From JADLGH01 sp964586675 (GTDB lineage Bacteria; Desulfobacterota_D; UBA1144; Nemesobacterales; UBA2774), in the NCBI GenBank assembly GCA_964586675.1, contig CAZPHQ010000016.1, positions 1 to 64,000 of the forward strand: a DNA stretch of 64,000 bases, read 5' to 3'. The notes beneath the pieces are model-generated. The model made no database searches. It was not told the DNA's origin and saw nothing but the letters and a program-made list of their open reading frames with translations. Below, one piece after another: positions 53,875 to 61,864 of the stretch (the stretch's first letter is position 1; each line of letters opens with the position of its first letter). Both the position numbers and the translations under genes were made by a program.

Positions 53875-55233
53875 ATGGATAGTATGAAAAACGGGAAGCC
53901 GCGTCTTTCTGTGCTCGTCGTCGACGACGAGGCCAACATTCGAAGGACACTGGCCGTTTGTCTCGAAACGAGGGGGCACAAGGTTACGGCCGTCCCCGAC
54001 GCCGCCGGAGCGCTCGCCGAAACGGGCAGGCGGAGCTTCGATCTCATCTTTTTAGACCTCAGGCTCGGGACCGAATCGGGGCTCGACCTCATCCCGGTGC
54101 TCGCCGGCGCTTCGCCCCGCTCGAAGGTCGTCATACTCACCGCTTACGCATCTGTGGACACGGCTGTCGAGGCGATGAAGCGAGGGGCCTCGGATTACAT
54201 GACGAAGCCGTTCACTCCCGCCCAGGTCGATCTCGTCACGGAGCGCGTCTCGGCTGTTAAGGACATGGAGCGGAAGATCGCTTCGCTCGAAGAGGACCTA
54301 GGGAGGCTCTATCCCGAGTTCACATTCTCGTCTTCACATCCTGCCGTCGTCCGCGCGCTCGAGCTCGCCAGGAAGGCCGCGCCGTCCGGGGCGGCGATTC
54401 TGCTGAGAGGACCGAGCGGCACGGGCAAGACTGTCCTCGCCCGCGCGATACACGGCTGGAGCGGGAGGAAGGGGAGGCCGTTCGGCGTCGTCTCGTGCCC
54501 GTCGCTCAGCCACGGGCTTCTCGAGAGCGAGCTCTTCGGGCACGTGCGCGGGGCGTACACGGGGGCAGTCTCCGACAGCCCCGGCAGGATAGCGGCGTCC
54601 GAAGGCGGGACGCTCTTCCTCGACGAGATAGGGGACCTCCCGCTAGAGATACAGCCGAAGCTCCTCCGGTTTCTCCAGGAAAGGGAATACGAGCCAGTCG
54701 GCGATACGCGGACGAGGAAGGCGAACGTCCGTATCATAGCCGCCACGGGGGCGGACCTCGAAGCCGCCATCAAGGAAGGGCGCTTCAGGGAAGACCTTTT
54801 CTACAGGCTAAACGTTATAGAGATAAAGCTCCCGCCGCTGTCCGAGCGTCCGGACGACGTCGCCGGGCTCGCCGAGGGTATGCTCTCTTTCTTCGCCGCG
54901 CAGAACCACAAGACATTCACAGGGTTCACGCCCAGGGCGCTCGCCGCGCTCAGGTCGTACCAGTGGCCGGGGAACATGAGGGAGCTACGGAATGTCGTCG
55001 AAAGGGCCGCGATACTCTCCGCGGAAGGGGAGGTCGGAGAGGAATACATGCCGGGAGGTCTCCCGGCCGGGCAGCCTGAAGCGGCCGTCGGCGACCCGCT
55101 GCCACTCGCCGTCATCGAGGAAAACCACATACGCGCCGTCATGGCGTCGACGAAATCCCTCCAGGACGCCGCCCGCATCCTCGGCATAGACCAGGCGACG
55201 CTCTGGCGGAAGCGCAAGCATTACGGCATATAG
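53875..55233 (+). CDS. NtrC/AlgB-type sigma-54 response regulator linked to kdp
   Basis: Encodes 452 aa. Receiver domain (residues about 11-125): acidic pair D17-D18, phospho-acceptor Asp61 in FLDLRLG, conserved Lys in TKPF. AAA+ domain: Walker A GPSGTGKT, sigma-54 contact loop GAYTGA, Walker B LFLDEIGDL. C-terminal Fis-type helix-turn-helix (DAARILGIDQATLWRKRKHY). Overall like AlgB. It activates RpoN promoters when phosphorylated, almost certainly by the kinase encoded next. Two palindromes and a -24/-12 promoter between the two genes make the kinase-kdp operon its likely target. Confidence 0.92.
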   Translation: MDSMKNGKPRLSVLVVDDEANIRRTLAVCLETRGHKVTAVPDAAGALAETGRRSFDLIFLDLRLGTESGLDLIPVLAGASPRSKVVILTAYASVDTAVEAMKRGASDYMTKPFTPAQVDLVTERVSAVKDMERKIASLEEDLGRLYPEFTFSSSHPAVVRALELARKAAPSGAAILLRGPSGTGKTVLARAIHGWSGRKGRPFGVVSCPSLSHGLLESELFGHVRGAYTGAVSDSPGRIAASEGGTLFLDEIGDLPLEIQPKLLRFLQEREYEPVGDTRTRKANVRIIAATGADLEAAIKEGRFREDLFYRLNVIEIKLPPLSERPDDVAGLAEGMLSFFAAQNHKTFTGFTPRALAALRSYQWPGNMRELRNVVERAAILSAEGEVGEEYMPGGLPAGQPEAAVGDPLPLAVIEENHIRAVMASTKSLQDAARILGIDQATLWRKRKHYGI

Positions 55234-55249
55234 ACCGCCGCGTGGCATT

Positions 55250-55285
55250 TTGCAACGCGCAACCCGCGAACCTTGCAATATGCAA
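55250..55285 (+). promoter_or_regulatory. Two 13-bp palindromic activator sites
   Basis: TTGCAACGCGCAA (55250-55262) and TTGCAATATGCAA (55273-55285) share the pattern TTGC-N5-GCAA. Their centres are 23 bases apart, about two helical turns, and lie roughly 87 and 110 bases upstream of the predicted sigma-54 start. This is the usual layout of an upstream activating sequence for a NtrC-type dimer pair. Binding by the adjacent regulator is inferred. Confidence 0.65.
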
Positions 55286-55339
55286 TGCTTTCTTCTGCAT
55301 ATTCTCCTGTAAACATTGAATAATTCCTCCTGACGCAAC

Positions 55340-55355
55340 TGGCACGTAGTATGCA
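55340..55355 (+). promoter_or_regulatory. Sigma-54 (-24/-12) promoter
   Basis: TGGCACG-TAGT-ATGCA at 55340-55355 differs from the consensus TGGCACG-N4-TTGCA at one position only; the invariant GG (55341-55342) and GC (55353-55354) are correctly spaced. Transcription should begin near 55366, two to eight bases before the kinase start, so the message would be nearly leaderless. Confidence 0.72.
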
Positions 55356-55373
55356 CCATATATACCGGTGTAC

Positions 55374-57224
55374 ATGATCGGAATCCGGCAAAAACTAGCC
55401 CTCGGCTTCGGGGGACTACTCGCGATAGTGATCGTCATAGGCGTCCTGACGGTTTCGCACCTGGATAAGCTCGGCCACGCGATAGACGTGATACTCAAGG
55501 AAAATTATGTGAGCGTCGTCGCATGCCAGAACATGAACGAGGCGCTCGAACGAATGGACAGCGGCGTCCTCTTCACGCTCGCCGGCCACGGGGGAGAGGG
55601 GCTCCGCCTCGTCAGCGAGAATGAAAAGAAGTTCAGGGCCGCGCTGGAGTCGGAGCTCGGGAACGTGACCGTTCCGACGGAGCGGCAGAAAGCGCTCGAG
55701 ATAGAAGAGCTTTTCGGGCGGTACATGGACAGCCTCCCGCCCGTCATGGACGATTCGCGCCCGTTCCAGCAGAGGAGCGAGGCCTACTTCGGCACGGTAC
55801 TTCCTCTCTTTCAGGGGATAAAGACACTCTCGCACGGCATACTCGAAATGAACCAGACCAGAATGAGCAGGGCGAACGACGAGGCACGCGCGCTCGCCGC
55901 CTCGGCCTACCGCGAGACTGTAGTCGCCGTCGCCGCCTGCGCGGTGATAGCAATTCTATTCGGTTACCTGATACACAGATGGATCCTCAAGCCTGTGAAG
56001 GCGCTCACGGAATCGGCCGGGGAGATAAGCCGGGGGAATCTCGACCTCGTGCTTGAAACGGGCTCGTCGGACGAGATAGGGAAACTCTCGGAGTCGTTCA
56101 ACGAGATGGCGGCTTCACTCCGGCAGACGCGGAAGAGCGACATGGAGAGGCTCGTCCGGACGAAGCGGGCGATGGAAGGCATCATGAGAGCGCTTCCCGA
56201 CGCGGTGGCAGTCGTCGACACCGCCGGGCGCGTCGAGTTCTCGACGGAGACCGCGGAAAGGTTCTTCGGCCTCTCGCCGGGAGCGAGAGTCGGCGACCTC
56301 GGCTTCGAATGGCTCCCCTCGCTCGTCGAGCGGGCTCTCTCGTCCGGAGGAGCGGCCGTATCAGCTCCGGGAGTCGAGAGCGTCCAGCGTTTTTACGACG
56401 GGGAGGAGCATTTCTTCAGGCCCTACGCCGTCCCGGTTCCGCCCGCGCAGGGCGGGGCCCCGCCATCGGGCGCGGCGCTTATTCTCGAGGACGTGACCCG
56501 CCTCCGCGAGCAGGAGGAGCTCAAGCGCGGCGTCGTGTCGACCGTGTCTCACCAGTTGAAGACGCCGCTTACGTCGCTCAGGATGTGCATTTACATACTG
56601 CTCGAAGAGAAGGTCGGGGCGCTCAACGCGAAGCAGGCCGAGCTTCTCGCCGCAGCGCGCGAGGACGGCGACAGGCTTTCGGGCATGCTGACCGACCTTC
56701 TCGACATAAACAGGATTGAGTCGGAAAAAACTCCGCACGACGCGGCGCCGCATTCGCCGCGCTCTCTCGTCCGCGACGCTGTCGAGCCTTTCCTCGCCGA
56801 GGCGAGGGACAGGGGCGTCGCAATCGTAAACGCCATTCCGGACGACCTGCCGGACGTGACGGCGTCTGAGCCCGGGATTCGCCACGTATTCGGAAACCTC
56901 GTCTCGAACGCTCTCAGGTTCACGAGGCCGGGCGGGACCGTTACGCTCGGGGCGGAGGCGAACGGAGGCTACGTTCGCTTCACTGTCGAGGACACGGGCG
57001 AGGGCATAGCGCCCGAGCATCTGCCGAAGGTGTACGAGCAGTTCTACAGGGCACCGGGGCAGGATGAGAGCTCCGGGGTCGGCCTCGGACTCGCTATAGT
57101 GAAGGAGATCGTGGAGGCGCACGGCGGGAGCGTCGGCGTCATGAGCGAGAGGGGGAAGGGCTCCGTTTTCGAGTTCACGCTGCCGGTCGTAAATAACAAA
57201 CCGTTTCCGCACGGGGAGGTGTGA
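55374..57224 (+). CDS. KinB-like sensor histidine kinase linked to kdp
   Basis: Encodes 616 aa from the ATG at 55374; a GTG at 55368 is equally possible, and neither has a ribosome site. Two membrane spans (about 10-30 and 182-202) flank a periplasmic four-helix-type sensor domain, followed by HAMP, PAS (about 260-370), HisKA with phospho-His near 393 (STVSHQLKTPLTS), and HATPase_c (NLVSNALRF, DTGEGIAPEH, GVGLGLAIV). Same layout as Pseudomonas KinB, partner of AlgB. It presumably senses an envelope or osmotic cue and controls kdp through the upstream regulator; it is not a KdpD. Confidence 0.92.
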   Translation: MIGIRQKLALGFGGLLAIVIVIGVLTVSHLDKLGHAIDVILKENYVSVVACQNMNEALERMDSGVLFTLAGHGGEGLRLVSENEKKFRAALESELGNVTVPTERQKALEIEELFGRYMDSLPPVMDDSRPFQQRSEAYFGTVLPLFQGIKTLSHGILEMNQTRMSRANDEARALAASAYRETVVAVAACAVIAILFGYLIHRWILKPVKALTESAGEISRGNLDLVLETGSSDEIGKLSESFNEMAASLRQTRKSDMERLVRTKRAMEGIMRALPDAVAVVDTAGRVEFSTETAERFFGLSPGARVGDLGFEWLPSLVERALSSGGAAVSAPGVESVQRFYDGEEHFFRPYAVPVPPAQGGAPPSGAALILEDVTRLREQEELKRGVVSTVSHQLKTPLTSLRMCIYILLEEKVGALNAKQAELLAAAREDGDRLSGMLTDLLDINRIESEKTPHDAAPHSPRSLVRDAVEPFLAEARDRGVAIVNAIPDDLPDVTASEPGIRHVFGNLVSNALRFTRPGGTVTLGAEANGGYVRFTVEDTGEGIAPEHLPKVYEQFYRAPGQDESSGVGLGLAIVKEIVEAHGGSVGVMSERGKGSVFEFTLPVVNNKPFPHGEV

Positions 57225-57226
57225 AT

Positions 57227-57310
57227 ATGTTTTTGATTGCAATGCTGGTTATGGGACTGGCGGTTTTCGCGCTGCTAATAGTTATGACAAAGTCACTTGA
57301 AAAGATGTAG
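57227..57310 (+). CDS. 27-residue single-span membrane peptide
   Basis: The ATG at 57227, two bases after the kinase stop, with GGGGAGG upstream, opens MFLIAMLVMGLAVFALLIVM followed by a charged TKSLEKM. It is one membrane helix with a short basic/acidic tail. The stop is followed at once by the GGAGG of kdpF. It is not obviously KdpF, lacking the Y-x2-Y/pro-rich ending, but may be a second small Kdp-associated subunit. Too short for most gene finders. Confidence 0.55.
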   Translation: MFLIAMLVMGLAVFALLIVMTKSLEKM

Positions 57311-57318
57311 GAGGCAAC

Positions 57319-57399
57319 ATGCTCTGGATAGCAACGCCCGTACTTATATTCTGCTTCGCTTATCTGCTTTACGCGATCGTAAAACCCGAACGTTTCTGA
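57319..57399 (+). CDS. kdpF: KdpF small subunit
   Basis: Encodes 26 aa: MLWIATPVLIFCFAYLLYAI then VKPERF. The single span and the YLLYA...PE-F ending match KdpF, which stabilises the KdpABC complex in the inner membrane. AGGAGG lies five bases upstream, overlapping the stop of the preceding peptide; kdpA follows after 12 bases. Confidence 0.85.
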   Translation: MLWIATPVLIFCFAYLLYAIVKPERF

Positions 57400-57411
57400 A
57401 GGAGAGTGTAA

Positions 57412-59103
57412 ATGTCGTCCTTTCTTTTTATAACAATGGTGCTCGCAGTGCCCGCCCTCCTTTCGTGGCCCGTCGGAAAGGCGATGGCGTGGGCCATGGA
57501 CCCGAAGGACCCGGAGAGGGGATTCCGCGGACGCCTCGCGGGACTTTTCAGGAGCGCCGCCGGCGGGGTCATCGAAAGGGAGCAGGGCTGGAAAGATTAC
57601 TGCCTCTCGCTCCTCTTTTTCAACACCGCGATGTTCGTATTCGTGTTCGCTCTGATGGCGCTTCAGCAGTACCTTCCGCTCAATCCCGACGGGAAGGGCG
57701 CGCTCGAGCCCAGCCTCATATTCAATACGGCCTCATCGTTCGTTACGAATACGAATCTCCAGCACTATTCCGGCGAGGTTTCGATGAGCTACGCGACGCA
57801 GCTCTTCGCGCTCATGTGGCTCCAGTTCGTCTCGGCCGGAACGGGAATCGCCGCGCTGACCGCGCTTTCGAGAGGGCTTTCCGGGCGGCCCGCGCTCGGG
57901 AATTTTTACAGGGACTTACTTAACGCGACTCTTCTGATACTTCTGCCGATGGCATTCGTCATGGCTGTCATACTCGTCCTCGGCGGCGTGCCGATGACGT
58001 TCGGAGGCTCCGTTCATGCGGAGACTCTCGAAGGCGCGGTGCAGACGATAGCGCGCGGGCCTGTCGCAGCGTTCGTGGCGATAAAGCAGCTGGGCACGAA
58101 CGGCGGTGGCTTCTTCGGGCCTAACTCGACACACCCGTTCGAGAACCCTACATTCTTAACTAACACCGTCGAGAGCATGAGCATAGTCATCCTCGCGATG
58201 GCTTCCGTGTGGATGTTCGGAAGGATAATCGGCAGGATGCGCCACGCGGCCGTCATATTCGTCGCGATGGCGTTCATGGTCGCATGCATGGCCGGCGCCG
58301 CCGTTTACCTGGAGAGCGCGCCGTCCGCCGCTTTTGCCGGGCTTCCCGTCGAGCATTCGCCCAACCTCGAAGGGAAAGAGCTACGCTTCGGCGCTTCGGC
58401 GGGGCCACTCTGGGCGGCGATAACGACGAGCACGAGCAACGGCTCCGTCGACGCGATGCACGACAGCCTGAACCCGCTTACAGGGCTCGTACCGCTGACG
58501 GGTATGTGGCTCAACGTAATATTCGGCGGCGTAGGCGTCGGCCTCGTGAACATGTTCATCTACATCGTCGTGGCCGTTTTCATATGCGGGATGATGGTCG
58601 GGAGGACGCCGGAATACCTGACGAAGAAAGTGGAGACGCCGGAGATGAAGCTCGCGCTCCTGGCACTCCTCGTCCACCCGCTTCTCATACTCGGAGGCAC
58701 AGCCCTCTTCGCGTCGACCCCCTGGGGCGCGGCGACAGTCCTCAATCCCGGCGCGCACGGGTTCAGCGAGATAATGTACGAGTTCACCTCGTCGGCCGCC
58801 AACAACGGCTCGGGGTTCGAAGGACTCGGCGACGGTACTGTTCCCTGGAACATCGCCACGGGGCTCGTCATGCTCTTCGCCCGATACATCCCCATCATAC
58901 TCCCGCTGGCGATAGCGGGGAGCCTCGCGGCGAAGAAATCCTCGCCGGAAACGAGCGGCACGCTCCGCACCGACACGCTCCTTTTCGGCTTCGTGATCCT
59001 GGGCTCGATAGTGCTCATCGGGGCGCTCCTATTCATGCCGGTCGCCGTGCTCGGACCTGTGAACGATCATTTTTCCTCGGCCGCAATGTGGGGGAGCAGG
59101 TAA
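57412..59103 (+). CDS. kdpA: Potassium-transporting ATPase, subunit KdpA
   Basis: Encodes 563 aa, the usual length. Polytopic potassium channel-like subunit related to Trk/Ktr transporters, carrying the selectivity filter in repeated pore loops (SSFVTNTNLQHYSGE, GTNGGGFFGPNSTHPFENP, TSAANNGSGFEGLG). Takes up K+ with high affinity from outside. AAGGAGAG precedes the ATG. Part of kdpFABC here, downstream of an unusual regulator pair. Confidence 0.97.
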   Translation: MSSFLFITMVLAVPALLSWPVGKAMAWAMDPKDPERGFRGRLAGLFRSAAGGVIEREQGWKDYCLSLLFFNTAMFVFVFALMALQQYLPLNPDGKGALEPSLIFNTASSFVTNTNLQHYSGEVSMSYATQLFALMWLQFVSAGTGIAALTALSRGLSGRPALGNFYRDLLNATLLILLPMAFVMAVILVLGGVPMTFGGSVHAETLEGAVQTIARGPVAAFVAIKQLGTNGGGFFGPNSTHPFENPTFLTNTVESMSIVILAMASVWMFGRIIGRMRHAAVIFVAMAFMVACMAGAAVYLESAPSAAFAGLPVEHSPNLEGKELRFGASAGPLWAAITTSTSNGSVDAMHDSLNPLTGLVPLTGMWLNVIFGGVGVGLVNMFIYIVVAVFICGMMVGRTPEYLTKKVETPEMKLALLALLVHPLLILGGTALFASTPWGAATVLNPGAHGFSEIMYEFTSSAANNGSGFEGLGDGTVPWNIATGLVMLFARYIPIILPLAIAGSLAAKKSSPETSGTLRTDTLLFGFVILGSIVLIGALLFMPVAVLGPVNDHFSSAAMWGSR

Positions 59104-59119
59104 GAGGAAGGATAAACAT

Positions 59120-61222
59120 ATGAACGATAAAGGATTGACTGAAATGACGGAGAGAGAGATAAAGAACGACGAAGCGAAGCTGGATCGCAGGAAGTCACGG
59201 AAGGCCTCCGTTTTCGAGGGCGCGCTCGTAACCGAGGCGGCGAAGAGGTCTATAGCGATGCTGAACCCGGCCTCGATGGCGCGGAACCCTGTCATGTTCG
59301 TGACGGAGATCGGGGCCGCGCTTACGACAGTCGTCCTCGCGATAGACATTTATAAAGGGAGCGGGGCGGTCGTTTACACGCTCTGCGTTACGCTGATTCT
59401 CTGGCTTACAGTCCTCTTCGCGAATTTCGCCGAGGCGCTCGCCGAAGCGCGCGGAAAGGCTCAGGCCGATACGCTGCGTAAAACGAGACGTGCCACGGCG
59501 GCGCGGAGGCTGACGGCCGAGGGCGAGGAGGAGATGAGCTCGGACAGGCTTTCGGCCGGGGACGTCGTTCTCGTATCGGCGGGCGAGGTCATACCGAACG
59601 ACGGCGAGATAATAGAGGGCGCGGCGATGGTGGACGAATCGGCCATCACGGGCGAATCCGCGCCTGTCGTGAGGGAGGCGGGGGGCGACCGCTCGGGCGT
59701 GACGGGCGGGACGCGAGTTCTCTCGGACTCTATAGTCGTCCGCATAACGGCGGGCTCGGGCGAATCGTTCCTCGACCGCATGATAGCGCTCGTCGAGGGG
59801 GCCGTCCGCCAGAAAACCCCTAACGAGCTCGCGCTTACCGTGACGCTCGCCGGGCTCACGCTCGCGTTCCTTATGGTGACGGCGTCGCTCTACCCGATCG
59901 CAAAATATTTCGGCGTCGAGGTGCCTATACCGACTCTCATCGCGCTACTCGTCTGCCTGATACCGACGACGATAGGGGCGCTCCTCGCGGCGATAGGGCT
60001 TGCCGGGATGGACAGGGCGCTTTCAGCGAACGTCCTCGCAAAGAGCGGGAAGGCTGTCGAGCTGGCGGGGGACGTGGACACGCTCCTTCTCGACAAGACG
60101 GGGACGATAACTGTCGGCGATAGGCAGGCGTCGGCGTACTCACCGCTTCCCGGAATCTCCCGCGAGCGTCTTGCGGAGGCGGCCGTTTACGCGTCGCTCG
60201 GCGACATAACGCCAGAGGGACGGTCGATAGTCGCGCTCGGTGAAAAAACGCTCGGCAGGCCCGCGCCGCCGGCGCTCCCGGGCTCGGAGGTTATACCCTT
60301 CACGGCGCAGACGCGCCTCAGCGGGCTCGATACGGGCGACGGACGCCGCTTCAGGAAGGGCTCGGCCGACGCCGTCAAAAAGCTCGTCGAGGAAGCGGGC
60401 GGCAGGATTCCGGAACCTTACCAGGGCATCGTGGACGACATAGCGCGCGGCGGCGGGACGCCGATAGCTGTCGCCGAGGGGAAGGAGGTTCTCGGCGTCA
60501 TCGCCCTGTCCGACGTTCTCAAACCCGGGATACACGACCGCATCACGAGGCTCCGCGCGATGGGTTTGCGTGTGATAATGGTCACGGGCGACAACCCTCT
60601 CACGGCAGCGGCGATCTCGCGGGAGGCGGGCGTGAACGACTTCATCGCCGAGGCGAAACCCGAGGACAAGCTCGAATACATAAGGCGCGAACAGAGGGAG
60701 GGGCGGCTCGTCGCGATGATGGGCGACGGGACGAACGACGCGCCCGCGCTCGCGCAGGCCGATATAGGCGTCGCGATGAACTCGGGCACGCAGGCGGCGA
60801 AGGAGGCCGGGAATATGGTCGACCTCGACAGCGACCCGACGAAGCTGATAGAGGTCATCGAGATAGGAAAGCAGCTCCTGATAACGAGGGGGGCGCTTAC
60901 CACGTTCTCCATAGCGAACGACGTTGCGAAGTACTTCGCCATCATCCCGGCGATCTTCGTGCTCGCGATACCAGGCCTCGCGGCGATAAACGTGATGGGA
61001 CTCGGCACGCCGGAGAGCGCAATACTCTCGGCCCTCATATTCAACGCGATCATCATACCGATACTAATTCCGATAGCGCTCAAAGGCGTCAAGTACAGGC
61101 CGCTCGGCGCGGAGACGATACTGAGGAACAACCTTCTCGTTTACGGGCTCGGAGGGGTGATCGTCCCCTTCGTCGGCATAAAACTTATAGACATGGCCCT
61201 CGGGGTTACAGGGCTTTTTTAG
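59120..61222 (+). CDS. kdpB: Potassium-transporting P-type ATPase, subunit KdpB
   Basis: Encodes 700 aa. P-type ATPase core of KdpFABC. Phosphorylation motif DKTGT in LLLDKTGTITVG, TGES actuator motif (DESAITGESAPV), nucleotide-binding KGS and the hinge GDGTNDAPALAQADIG are intact. It hydrolyses ATP to drive K+ through KdpA and an inter-subunit tunnel. AGAGGAAGG lies upstream; the 16-base gap from kdpA fits an operon. Confidence 0.97.
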   Translation: MNDKGLTEMTEREIKNDEAKLDRRKSRKASVFEGALVTEAAKRSIAMLNPASMARNPVMFVTEIGAALTTVVLAIDIYKGSGAVVYTLCVTLILWLTVLFANFAEALAEARGKAQADTLRKTRRATAARRLTAEGEEEMSSDRLSAGDVVLVSAGEVIPNDGEIIEGAAMVDESAITGESAPVVREAGGDRSGVTGGTRVLSDSIVVRITAGSGESFLDRMIALVEGAVRQKTPNELALTVTLAGLTLAFLMVTASLYPIAKYFGVEVPIPTLIALLVCLIPTTIGALLAAIGLAGMDRALSANVLAKSGKAVELAGDVDTLLLDKTGTITVGDRQASAYSPLPGISRERLAEAAVYASLGDITPEGRSIVALGEKTLGRPAPPALPGSEVIPFTAQTRLSGLDTGDGRRFRKGSADAVKKLVEEAGGRIPEPYQGIVDDIARGGGTPIAVAEGKEVLGVIALSDVLKPGIHDRITRLRAMGLRVIMVTGDNPLTAAAISREAGVNDFIAEAKPEDKLEYIRREQREGRLVAMMGDGTNDAPALAQADIGVAMNSGTQAAKEAGNMVDLDSDPTKLIEVIEIGKQLLITRGALTTFSIANDVAKYFAIIPAIFVLAIPGLAAINVMGLGTPESAILSALIFNAIIIPILIPIALKGVKYRPLGAETILRNNLLVYGLGGVIVPFVGIKLIDMALGVTGLF

Positions 61223-61233
61223 GAGACGCGGCT

Positions 61234-61824
61234 ATGAATAATAATGGCAATGAAAAAATAGGGGCGGCGGCGCAGGCGATAGCGTCCCTGAGAGTAATAA
61301 TTTTTACAGTGCTAGTCTGCAGCGTCCTATACACATTAATCGTCTACGCGATCGGACGGACGCTCGCGCCGCATTCGGCCGAGGGCTCGCTCGTGACGAA
61401 CGCGGGCGGGAAGGTCGCCGGCAGCGAGCTTATCGCGCAGAAGTTCACGCGCCCGGAATATTTCCACCCGAGGCCGTCGGCATCGGATTATAACGCCGCC
61501 GGGACAGCGGGGAGTAACCTCTCTCCGGCGGGCGAGAAGATAAGGGAAAGGACGGCCGGTATAATAGGCGAGTGGGAGGCGACGGATGCGAGGCCGCTCC
61601 CGGCTGACCTCGCGACGGCTTCGGGCGGCGGGCTCGACCCTCACATCACGCTCAATGCCGCGCGTTACCAGGCGGCTGGAGTCGCGAAGGCGCGCGGTAT
61701 ACCTGTCGAAGAGGTCCTCGACTTGCTCGACAGACACGCCATGAAAACAGGTCGAATATTTGCGCCTGAGCCGGTCGTTAATGTCCTGCTCGTGAACATG
61801 GCGCTCGACGGGGAGGCGAAATGA
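61234..61824 (+). CDS. kdpC: Potassium-transporting ATPase, subunit KdpC
   Basis: Encodes 196 aa. One N-terminal membrane span (VIIFTVLVCSVLYTLIVYAI) and a periplasmic domain with KFTRPEYFHPRPSA, AGSNLSP, SGGGLDPHI and the C-terminal VNVLLVNMALD. Helps assembly and K+ delivery in KdpFABC. AGGAG nine bases upstream; 11 bases after kdpB. Confidence 0.95.
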   Translation: MNNNGNEKIGAAAQAIASLRVIIFTVLVCSVLYTLIVYAIGRTLAPHSAEGSLVTNAGGKVAGSELIAQKFTRPEYFHPRPSASDYNAAGTAGSNLSPAGEKIRERTAGIIGEWEATDARPLPADLATASGGGLDPHITLNAARYQAAGVAKARGIPVEEVLDLLDRHAMKTGRIFAPEPVVNVLLVNMALDGEAK

Positions 61825-61864
61825 CGAGCATGCGCGGTAAAATAGCTGAGGAGGAATACGGCTC

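Noticed and set aside
53732..53950. N-terminal extension of the small Cys-rich minus-strand protein
   Set aside because: It would cross the divergent regulator start and contain the TTGACA promoter; the extra residues show no protein-like pattern.
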